From assembly GCA_021780115.1 (NCBI GenBank), contig JAJXZI010000039.1:1-35426 (forward strand): 35,426 nucleotides of DNA, in the 5' to 3' direction. This DNA comes from a bacterium. GTDB taxonomy: Bacteria > Verrucomicrobiota > Verrucomicrobiia > Limisphaerales > JAJXZI01. The position numbers and the translations under genes are program-made. The notes below the pieces were generated by a model that did no database searches, was not told the DNA's origin, and worked only from the letters and a program-made list of their open reading frames with translations. This document shows positions 1-8,800 of this stretch, one piece after another (within the stretch, counting starts at the first letter, position 1; each line of letters begins with the position of its first letter).

Positions 1-3000
1 CCGCTCGAGCGCCTGGCCGGCACCAACCGCCTGCGCCTGGCCATCGGGCTGCCGGTGCGCGACCCGGCCGGTCTGACCAATCTCCTGCGGCAGCTCTACG
101 ACCCGGCCAGCCCCCGGTACCGCCAGTATCTCACGCCGGCGCAGTTCACCGAACGGTTTGGCCCCACCGAACAGGACTATCAAGCGGTCACGGCCTTTGC
201 CCGGACCAACGGTTTCACGGTGACGGCCACCCATCCCAACCGCCTGCTGCTCGACGTCGAAGCGCCGGTGGCCGACATCGAGAGGACTTTTCACCTGAAC
301 CTGCGCGTCTATCGGCACCCGAAGGAGGCCCGGACGTTCTACGCGCCGGATGCGGAGCCGTCCCTGGATTTGGCCGTGCCGGTCCTGGACATCAGCGGCT
401 TGGATAATTACTCGCTCCCGCAGCCGGCGGGCCTCGGCGGCACCGGCTCCTGGACCAACGGAGCCTTCATGGCCAGAGATCTCCGGGCCGCCTATGTTCC
501 AGGTGTATCGCTCGACGGCACTGGGCAGAGCGTCGGGCTTTTAGAGTTCGACGGTTATTACGCGAGTGACATCACTGCCTACGAAAGCCTGGCTAGGCTG
601 CAGAACGCCCCATTGGTAAATGTGCCGATTGATGGCGTCACCCGGAATCCCGGCTACAGTGGCATTTCTAACGCTGTGGTCGAAGTGTCTTTGGACATCG
701 AGATGGCGGTTGCTATGGCGCCCGGCTTGTCCCAGGTGATCGTCTATGAAGCGCCGCCGCCCGTTCACGTTGGTAACGACTGGTCGTCGTATAACACGCA
801 TTGGCTGCAGATTCTCAACCGCATGGCTAGCGACAACTCGGCCAGACAACTGAGTAGCTCTTGGGTAAACCCTCATATGAGCTCAGCGGACAAGCAACAG
901 GCCGAGCAGTCTCTCTACCAGATGGCTGCGCAAGGACAGTCGTTTTTTCAGGCGTCCGGCGATTACGATGCTTATCCGGCGGCTGGCCCATTCCCGGTGG
1001 ACAGCCCGAATGTTACCAGCGTCGGCGGGACATCGTTGACTACAACTACCCCAGGCGGAGTCTATTATTCGGAAACGGTCTGGAATTGGGGCCTCCAGCC
1101 CCAGCCTGACGGGAGTTACAAACCCGTCGGCAGCAGTGGAGGAATCAGCACTAATTACGCGATTCCCTGGTGGCAACAATTCACGAGCATGGCCCAAAAC
1201 GGAGGGTCCAAGTTTTTCAGGAACATTCCCGACGTAGCGATGGCTGCGGATAACATTCTCTATGTCGCAAACGGTCAACCGTCCCCCACTGGCGGCACCA
1301 GTGCCGCGGCACCGTTGTGGGCGGGCTTTACGGCCCTGGTCAATCAGCAAGCAGGCGCGAATGGCAAACCATCCGTCGGCTTTCTCAACCCGGCTCTCTA
1401 CGCGATCGGCAATGGATCGAACTACACCTCCTGCTTCCATGACATCACAACAGGGAGCAATTCTGTTTCCGGCCCTTTCCTTCCTGATCAGTTCGTTGCC
1501 GTTCCGGGCTACGACCTCTGCACCGGCTGGGGCACTCCGAACGGCCAGAATTTGATCAACGCTCTTGCGGGGACCAGCAGCGTGACGAACGTCACAACCA
1601 ACGTCATCAGCACCGTCGTCTCCAACTCCTCGCTCACCAACCTGTACTCTGCCTTGCTGGCCGGAGGCCGCATCACGTTCAGCGGCGCGTTGACCTTCAA
1701 TCTCACCAATGCAATCCCGATCGTCCGGGACACCATCCTTGACGCCGGCCCCACAAACGGACCTTCCGTGGTCTTCAACGGCGGCAACGCCACGCGGCTG
1801 TTCACGGTGTGCAGCAATGTCACGCTCCAGCTTATCAACGTCACCTTGACCGGAGGTTCCAGCGCCACCGGCGGCGCCGTCCTCAACCAAGGCGGCACCT
1901 TCATCGCCAACGGCTGCCTTTTCACTGGCAACCAGAGCGTCACCGGCGGGGCCATCCTCAACCAGGCCGGAACCGTCATCGCCACGAACTGCCTCTTTAG
2001 CGGCAACGCCGCGGTAGGCCCGTCGGGCGCCGCCGGAGCGCCGGGATACACCGATCCGTATGTGGGCGGCGATGGCGGCCCGGGCCTGCCCGGCACGAGC
2101 GCCGCCGGAGGAGCCATCTACACTCTCGCCCCAGCGGAGTTCTATTTGTGTCGCTTCGCAGGGGACACCGCGACGGGCGGCAACGGCGGCCCAGGGGGCG
2201 TGGGCGGCGTGGGCGGCTCGATGGGCGGCAACGGCGGCGACGGCGGCGCGGCCGCCGGAGCGTTTGGTGGTGCGATTTTTAGCACCAACCGACTTGTGCT
2301 TTCGGAATGCACCTTTGAGGCCGATACCGTGGCCGGCGGCAATGGGGGTCAGGGCGGCCTGGCCGCTCAGGGGACGAACACGACCACCACCTTCTTCCGC
2401 GCGGCGGGTTTGAGTCGCGCCGGCGGCAGCGCCTGCGGCGGCGCAATCTATTGTTCGGGTCAGCTCCTGGTATCGGGCTGCACCTTTGCCACCAACAGCA
2501 CCCTGGGAGGTGTCGGGGCCAGCGCGTTTCCCGACGCCGGTGGCACGGGCCTTCCCGGCCTAAGCGGCGGGGCCTCATTGGGTGGCGCGATTTACAGCAG
2601 CGGCACGAACGCCTTGGTCAACTGCACCTTCTTCGCCAACAGCGTCCAGGGGGGAGCGGGCGGAAACGGCGCTGCCGGCAACCCGTATGCGGGGGGTGAC
2701 GGTGGCGCCGGCGGTGCGGCCTTTGGCGGCGCGCTGGAGGTGGCTGGAGGCCGAACCGGCGCCACCAACTGCACGTTTGCCAATGGCTCGACCGTGGGAG
2801 GCGTCGGCGGGTTGGGCGGAGCTTCGGGAACGGGGGTCCTTTATCCAGCGCCCGGCGACCCGGGTACCATGAGCGCCGGGGGCGGCAACCTCGCTGCGGC
2901 ACCGGGCGGCACGCTGACGCTCGAGAATTGCATCGTGGCCAACAGCCCCAGCGGCGGCAATGCGTTCGGCAGCCTTGTCGATGCCGGCCACAACTTGAGC

Positions 3001-4311
3001 TCGGACGCGACGTGCCACTTCACCGCGTCCGGCAGCATGAACAACACGGACCCGTTGCTTGGCCCGCTGGGCGATTACGGCGGCCCGACCCAGACCATTC
3101 CGCTCCTGGTCACCACCGACAGTCAAGGCTGTCAGGGGTGCAACGGTCTCCTGGTGCAAAGCCCGGCCATCGACGCCGGTGTGGCCATTTTGGGCTTGGC
3201 AACCGACCAGCGCGGTGTGCCGCGGCCACAAGGGATGGCGGTGGACATGGGAGCCTTCGAGTGCGTGGCGGTGACTGGCCATGTGCAGCAGTATGACGGA
3301 ACCGCATTCGTCAACGCGACCATCTGGCTGCTTTCCACCTTTTCCCCGCCGCTAAAGGCGGTGACCGATGCCCAAGGACGCTATCAAATCGTCGCCCCGC
3401 CGGATGTGGTGCTGAACCTCGGCGTGTATCGGGTGGAGCCGGAGGCCGGGAACGTAATCTTCTCACCGGCCTATTCCTTAGTGAACCTTCCATCCCCCGT
3501 GAACAGCAGTGTCAATCTTGATTTCGCTGAGGTCCTGGCCATGGGCCAAGTGCGGCAGGGCGACGGGTCGCCGTTCACCAACATCACGGTTACGCTGGTC
3601 TCCACTTCTTCGCCGCCATTGAGGGTGGTGACCGATGCTCAGGGAAACTACCAATTCACTGTCCCACCCGGAGTGATCTTGGTTCCTGGCGCGTATCAGG
3701 TGGCGGCGGAGGCCGACGGAGCGGTCTTTTCGCCTCCGTCCGCCGCGCTGCAACTCGGAAGTCCCAGTACGAAGACGAATCTGGTTTTCACCGAGTGCGT
3801 GGCCGTCGGCCAGGTGCGGCAGTGCGACGGGACCCCGTTCACAAACGTGACGGTCTCGCTCCTCACGACGTTTTCACCGTTTTCACCGCGGGTGACGACA
3901 GCGACGGATGCGCTGGGCCACTACCAACTTGCCGTGCCGCCCGGTATGACGCTGACCCCCGGCGTGTATCAGGTGGTGCCGGCGGCTGGGGGCGCGGTCT
4001 TTTTGCCGTCTTCTGTCCAGGTGCAGGTCGGACCTTCGATGCCGAGCCGCACGCATCTGGACTTCGCCAGCCCGCTTCTGGGCGGTTTTACGGCGCAGAC
4101 GCAGCGCGGGTTCCACGTCACCGGTTGGGCCGCGCCGGGGCAGGTCTTCCGCGTCGAAGTCGCTCCGGCCTTGCCCGCGCCGTTCTGGCAACCGCTGGGC
4201 ACGGTGACCAATGGCGCGGACGGCCTGCTCGAATTCACGGACCCCACCGCGTGGAACTATCCCGCCCGGTTCTACCGGTTGGTGCCCCAAAATCCCCCGC
4301 CCGGCCCATGA
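1..4311 (+). CDS. S53 (sedolisin/kumamolisin) peptidase with beta-helix and repeat C-terminus, 5' partial
   Basis: Secreted serine-carboxyl peptidase fused to a long surface-type tail. The frame is open to the first base of the window, so the true start and any signal peptide lie outside it; the GTG at 55 is internal to the prodomain. Numbering from base 1: pro-kumamolisin activation domain about 1-140, S53 catalytic domain about 160-525. The catalytic set is visible: E228 and D232 in EVSLD, oxyanion D321 in SGDYD, and nucleophile S434 in GGTSAAAP. A Ca-site-like end (FHDIT, GYDLCTGWGTPNG) follows. Residues about 560-1000 are Gly-rich GGAI/NCTF repeats of a right-handed beta-helix. A choice-of-anchor-Q-like segment follows (DPLLGPLGDYGGPTQT, SPAIDAG, GAFE). 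Three ~89-residue repeats come next, and the end is FYRLVPQ. S53 enzymes normally cleave proteins at acidic pH outside the cell. The intact catalytic residues suggest activity; the tail probably anchors it or binds a surface. No PEP-CTERM or LPXTG is seen. Confidence 0.93.
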   Translation, partial: PLERLAGTNRLRLAIGLPVRDPAGLTNLLRQLYDPASPRYRQYLTPAQFTERFGPTEQDYQAVTAFARTNGFTVTATHPNRLLLDVEAPVADIERTFHLNLRVYRHPKEARTFYAPDAEPSLDLAVPVLDISGLDNYSLPQPAGLGGTGSWTNGAFMARDLRAAYVPGVSLDGTGQSVGLLEFDGYYASDITAYESLARLQNAPLVNVPIDGVTRNPGYSGISNAVVEVSLDIEMAVAMAPGLSQVIVYEAPPPVHVGNDWSSYNTHWLQILNRMASDNSARQLSSSWVNPHMSSADKQQAEQSLYQMAAQGQSFFQASGDYDAYPAAGPFPVDSPNVTSVGGTSLTTTTPGGVYYSETVWNWGLQPQPDGSYKPVGSSGGISTNYAIPWWQQFTSMAQNGGSKFFRNIPDVAMAADNILYVANGQPSPTGGTSAAAPLWAGFTALVNQQAGANGKPSVGFLNPALYAIGNGSNYTSCFHDITTGSNSVSGPFLPDQFVAVPGYDLCTGWGTPNGQNLINALAGTSSVTNVTTNVISTVVSNSSLTNLYSALLAGGRITFSGALTFNLTNAIPIVRDTILDAGPTNGPSVVFNGGNATRLFTVCSNVTLQLINVTLTGGSSATGGAVLNQGGTFIANGCLFTGNQSVTGGAILNQAGTVIATNCLFSGNAAVGPSGAAGAPGYTDPYVGGDGGPGLPGTSAAGGAIYTLAPAEFYLCRFAGDTATGGNGGPGGVGGVGGSMGGNGGDGGAAAGAFGGAIFSTNRLVLSECTFEADTVAGGNGGQGGLAAQGTNTTTTFFRAAGLSRAGGSACGGAIYCSGQLLVSGCTFATNSTLGGVGASAFPDAGGTGLPGLSGGASLGGAIYSSGTNALVNCTFFANSVQGGAGGNGAAGNPYAGGDGGAGGAAFGGALEVAGGRTGATNCTFANGSTVGGVGGLGGASGTGVLYPAPGDPGTMSAGGGNLAAAPGGTLTLENCIVANSPSGGNAFGSLVDAGHNLSSDATCHFTASGSMNNTDPLLGPLGDYGGPTQTIPLLVTTDSQGCQGCNGLLVQSPAIDAGVAILGLATDQRGVPRPQGMAVDMGAFECVAVTGHVQQYDGTAFVNATIWLLSTFSPPLKAVTDAQGRYQIVAPPDVVLNLGVYRVEPEAGNVIFSPAYSLVNLPSPVNSSVNLDFAEVLAMGQVRQGDGSPFTNITVTLVSTSSPPLRVVTDAQGNYQFTVPPGVILVPGAYQVAAEADGAVFSPPSAALQLGSPSTKTNLVFTECVAVGQVRQCDGTPFTNVTVSLLTTFSPFSPRVTTATDALGHYQLAVPPGMTLTPGVYQVVPAAGGAVFLPSSVQVQVGPSMPSRTHLDFASPLLGGFTAQTQRGFHVTGWAAPGQVFRVEVAPALPAPFWQPLGTVTNGADGLLEFTDPTAWNYPARFYRLVPQNPPPGP
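3271..4074 (+). repeat. Three tandem ~265-bp repeats (carboxypeptidase-regulatory-like domains)
   Basis: Three consecutive in-frame units begin near 3271, 3541 and 3805 within the S53 fusion gene. Each encodes G-x-V-[RQ]-Q-x-DG...F-x-N, then a serine/proline turn, V-T-D-A-x-G-x-Y-Q, and a closing L-x-F-[AT]-E-like strand. The pattern fits carboxypeptidase regulatory-like/SpaA-like beta-sandwich modules. The units have diverged in sequence but hold their length, so this is an old duplication kept under protein-level selection. Confidence 0.8.
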
Positions 4312-4367
4312 GCCGGAGCATTCCAATGATTGCGCGCTGGACGCCCCGATGGACCCGACCGGGGGCG

Positions 4368-4387
4368 CCGGACAGCGTCCGGGTTTT
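4368..4387 (+). terminator. Probable intrinsic terminator after the S53 gene
   Basis: A perfect 6-bp stem (CCGGAC/GTCCGG) with a 3-nt loop is followed by GTTTT, 57 bp after the S53 stop codon. The stem is short but GC-only at both ends and correctly placed. The rest of the 312-bp gap before the next gene shows no other gene or RNA. Confidence 0.5.
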
Positions 4388-4623
4388 GGACTCCTCCGTC
4401 CAGGGATTGGACGGGTGGTGGCCCCGCGCCGGGAGCGTTCGGCGGGTTGTCGGCGACCGTTCGCCCGGCCCGGCTGGGCGGGACGCGTTGCGATCCGCTC
4501 CCTTCGCGCGGGAATCCCGGCGGCGCGGACACCGTGCGCCTCGTTTCCGGCACACGGTCTGCTTTCACTTTTCCCCGCTGAAGGCGGCAACATCGGATGG
4601 AGCGCGGCCAAGCCAGGACAAAC

Positions 4624-5715
4624 ATGAAAACTAGGGATTGCAGCGAACGGAGATTCTTTGGGTTCACCTTGATGGAAATGGTCGGCGTGTTGGCGGTGGT
4701 CGGGATTTTGACGACCCTGCTCGTGCCGCGGATCATGGCCGCCATCGCCGACGCCGATCTGGCGGCGGACGTGCTGAGCATCAAGAGCGTGCGCTCCGCG
4801 GCGGAGGACTATTTCCGGCGGTACGGCCAGTTCGGGCTGGTGGGGGGCGCAGCGATTCCCGCCAGTCAGTTGAACCACAATGCCTACGAGTATTGGGACC
4901 AAAAGGTGTTGCTCCCGGAACAGTTGCTCGAAAAGCCGTTCGTCTCACGATTGGCCAACAACTGCTACATCCGGGTCATCACCAACTACTATCAAACAGC
5001 GAGCGGCGGCCTGGGCTCGGCTGCCAATCCTTTGGGAACGGGCACCTACGGCTCCCTCGGGAGCCAATACTGCAACAACGGCGCCTACGATCTGACCCAG
5101 GAATACGCCGCCAACAGCCGCGCGCCGCGTGAGTTGAACGCTTACGCACTGGGGCGTGCGCCCGCCTTGTTCCAGGCGCCGGCGTGGGCCGATTGGCTGG
5201 TTTCTCTGGCCGGGAAGCGCGGCGCGGCATTGCGTGCCTTCGACGGCGTGCGCAGCGTTGCCTCGGCGCGGGAAGGTTCGCCGCGAAACGGTTCGCGGTT
5301 CGCTTCGGTCCGGTCGGCGTCCCCCAACGCCGGTTCCGGCTGGTTGGCCCGGCTCCGCGAAAGCGTCCGCAGGCCGATCGAGGCAATCGTCCTGTTTCCC
5401 CCGCGCAACAGCGTTCCCAGCAGCACCCCTCCGCCGACACCGGGGGAGGGCGCGGTGGTTTCTCCGCCGGGTACCAGCGCGAGCCATACCGGCAGTGACC
5501 TGCCCAACACCTGCCACAACGACGCCGCGTCCAGTTCTTACGGGGTCGAGATCGTGCTTCAAGGCGTGTCCCTCGCCGACGCCTACCGGCTGAGCCTGGC
5601 CATTGACGGTCCCACCCAGAGCAACTGGGCCTACTGGGACAGCCAGGGACGGGTCAAATACGATTTCGCCAACGCCCAGGTGGGGAACGTGTTCATCTAC
5701 GTCGCCTGTAAGTAA
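4624..5715 (+). CDS. Prepilin-like (type IV pilin / type II pseudopilin) protein, atypical and long
   Basis: 363 residues. A short basic leader ends at G13, followed by F14-TLMEM: a class III signal cut by prepilin peptidase, with the +5 glutamate at E18, then a hydrophobic helix to about residue 36. This start is chosen over the ATG at 4597 because AGGA lies 8 nt upstream and it gives a normal short leader. Residues 40-190 resemble a pilin globular head (helix tail, YGQF, paired Cys114/Cys150). Residues about 195-295 form an Arg/Ser/Pro-rich, low-complexity insertion, unusual for a pilin. The last 65 residues return to a pilin-like pattern (LADAYRLSLAIDGP, WAYWDSQGRVKYDF). It lies between two giant surface-protein genes on the same strand, so a role in surface display or secretion is an inference. 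Confidence 0.85.
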   Translation: MKTRDCSERRFFGFTLMEMVGVLAVVGILTTLLVPRIMAAIADADLAADVLSIKSVRSAAEDYFRRYGQFGLVGGAAIPASQLNHNAYEYWDQKVLLPEQLLEKPFVSRLANNCYIRVITNYYQTASGGLGSAANPLGTGTYGSLGSQYCNNGAYDLTQEYAANSRAPRELNAYALGRAPALFQAPAWADWLVSLAGKRGAALRAFDGVRSVASAREGSPRNGSRFASVRSASPNAGSGWLARLRESVRRPIEAIVLFPPRNSVPSSTPPPTPGEGAVVSPPGTSASHTGSDLPNTCHNDAASSSYGVEIVLQGVSLADAYRLSLAIDGPTQSNWAYWDSQGRVKYDFANAQVGNVFIYVACK

Positions 5716-5882
5716 CGAACCTGCCTGGCCCGCTTCCATCCCTGTGATCCCGCCGCCCGCCCAACGAACGCGCTGCCCGGCATGAAGACCGGGAGCGGAC
5801 GACGTGTCGCTCGGGCCGTTCGGCGAAGCGGCCCCGGCTTTGGCCTTGGTATCTTTTCCCCGATCTCCCGCACCTCGAACTC

Positions 5883-8800
5883 ATGAAAATCCCGACTCCA
5901 AAACACTCGGTTACGGCCGTGGCCCTTGGCCTCCTGTTCAGTCTGGCCTCACTCGAACGCGCGCCCGGTCAAACGGCCTGCTGCCTGGTGTTCCCACCGG
6001 CGCCGGACAACGGCGCCATCTTTGGTCTCACCACGCCGTGGGCCTTGACGGGGGATTATACCGTGGCCAGCAACCCGGCCTATTTCTCCATCCAGGTTAC
6101 AACCGGGGACGTGGTGGTGCCCGCGGGGACGTACCGGGCTTGGTGCGTCGATGCGGCCACGCCCATTGATCCGGGGCCGACGACCTACACCAACCTGCTG
6201 TACTCGACTTGTGACACCAACCTGAACAGCGACCTGCCCGCCGGGCGCCCGGCGACGGTGTATGTCAGTCCCGACGTGTGGCACCAGGTCAACTACCTCC
6301 TCAATCACAAAACGGTGTCGGGCACCAACGCCTATTTCTGGGACGTGCAACTGGCCATCTGGGGCTTGGTCGGCGGGCCGGTGCCCTCCGTGTACCTGGA
6401 TCCCAGCCAAGGCTACCCGCCCGCGGACACCAACGTGGAGAACCTCCTCGTGGCGGACGCGCAAGCCAACGCCGCCGCCTGGCAGCTTCCGTGCGGGGGC
6501 ACCATCGGCGTCGTGGCCGTGGTGCAGGATTGGTCCAGTGCCGTGCAACTCTTGATGCTTGAAGTGCCCTGCTCGTGCAACACCCCGACCATCGTGCCGA
6601 CCGGCGGCACGGTGGGGCAGACCTTCATCTCGCCGCCCACGGTCCTTGGCGGCACCAACTACACCATCACCTCCGGCAGTCTGCCGCCGGGATTGGTCCT
6701 GAACCCGACCACCGGCGACATCACCGGCACGCCGACGACGCCCGGCACCTACACCTTCACCGAGACCGTGACGGATTCCACCGGGACGACGACGACGCTG
6801 CCGCCCACGACCATCATCATCGCTCCGCCCCTGGCGGGGGTGTTTGTGTCCGAGGAAATCGCCTGCCTGCAGCCGACGAATAATTGCGCCCCCTTCGCCA
6901 AGCTCGCCGCCGGCATCAAGGGACTCGAAGACCCGGGCTTTTGCTACCAAATCACCGTGACCAACAGCGGCGTCTCGGGCCTGACCAATTTGTCGGTGGT
7001 GGACTCCCATCTTGGTGATGTCACCACCAATCTGTTTGCCGCGCCCACCGTCGTCCTGCCGCCGGGTGGCGTCGCCACCGCCTATTTCAAGGCGGCGTGG
7101 GCCACCAACACGACCAACACCGTGACCGTTTCCGGCCAGTCCGTCACCAACGGCGCCACGGTGACGGCGAGCGACGGCACCGTGGCCTTGGTGGACTTGG
7201 CCAGCCTGACCTGCAACGTGATGGTGACCGCGCCCTGCGACCTGGATGGCGTGCCGAACAACAACCACGTGCTGTTGCCCGGCTGCGGCGCCTCGTGCAG
7301 CGTGCAGTTCGACGTCCAGGTCTGCAACACCGGCCAGGCGGACCTGACGGCGGTGGTCCTCAGCTCGCCGGCCTTGGCCGCGCTGGGGTGCGGCCTGCCC
7401 GCGCCGTTCACCCTGCCCGTCGGATCGTGCAGCAATTTCCAGTGCTCCGCCACGCTGACGTGTCCCGGTCAGGCGCTCCCGGTCAACGTCACCGTTGCCG
7501 CCAAGGCCAGCGCCGGCGCCGGCGCCTGCGCCTACGACCTGAGCAGCACGAACATCGTGGACGTCGCGGCGGCCGGCTCCGGTTTGGTGGAATGCGCCGC
7601 CGGCTCGGCCAACGTGTGCGGCGCCGTGCTGCGCGATTGCGCCGCCAACGGCAACCTCGCCGGCGCGCCAGGTCTGGCCGGGGTCGTCGTGACGTTGAAG
7701 AACACCAGCGGCTACGCGGTCGCGGCCACCGTCACCGACCCCAACGGCGCCTGGTGTTTCAACCAGGAACCGGATGGCGTTTATACCGTCGTGGTCACGC
7801 CGCCGGCCAACTACCTGCAGACGGTCGATCCCGACGCCACGCTGGACAACCAGACCGTCGTGACCGTGACCGGCTGCGCAAACCTCACCGGCGTGAACTT
7901 CGGCTACACCGGCTCCGCGCCGGCGGTGACGCTGCTCAAGACCGGCCCGGCCGCGGCGAACTGTGGCGACACCATCACCTACACCTTCGCCGTGACCAAC
8001 ACGGGCAACACCTGCTTCAGCGGCCTGCAGGTGATCGACCCGATGTTTGGGGGCGAGATCTTCAACGCAGGCGCGGTGGTTCCCGGCCAGGGGTTCGTGT
8101 TCACCACGAACTACGTGGTGAAGGCGACCGACCCGACCAATCTGGTCAACACCGCCACGGCCGTCGGCCACCCGCCCACCGGTAACGCCGTCACCGCCCC
8201 GGCTTCCTGGACGGTCCAGGTCACGCCGTGCGTGCCCTTGACGTTGGCGTGTGCGACCGGCGCCGGCGTGTCCGGCACGCCGTTCAGCGCGGCTCCGCAG
8301 GCCAACGGCGGCGTGCCGCCGTATCTGTTCGCGATGGTCGCGGGCAGCCTGCCGCCAGGGCTGACGCTGGATCCCGCCACGGGTGCGATCACCGGCACGC
8401 CGACCAGCGCCGGCACGTTTGGCTTCGCGCTACAGGTCACCGACGCGAAAGGGGCGACCGCGGTGGCCGGATGCACGCAGGGTTGCTTCGTCACCAACGC
8501 GTGGAATTTCTCGACGCTCGCAGGCGTGTTGGGCACTTCGCAGGCGTACACCACCAACGGTCTCACGATCACGGCCTATGGCTACGCCAAGAGCGGCCAA
8601 GCCCTGGCGCTCTACGGCAAGACCCAGGGAGGCGATGAGAACGGTGTCGGCATCGCCTGCGCCTCAGACTACGAAATCGGCACCTCCAATTTTATCCAAT
8701 TGGACCTGACGCAAGTGATTGCCAGCGGCGCCCAGAATGCCCTGCTGGTGATCGGCAGCGTGCAACCCGGCGAAGGCTACAACATCTACGGCTCGACCAC

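Noticed and set aside
5949-8171. 740-codon open frame on the minus strand
   Set aside because: Arg/Gly/His-rich translation antisense to the giant surface protein; a GC-bias shadow with no domain match.
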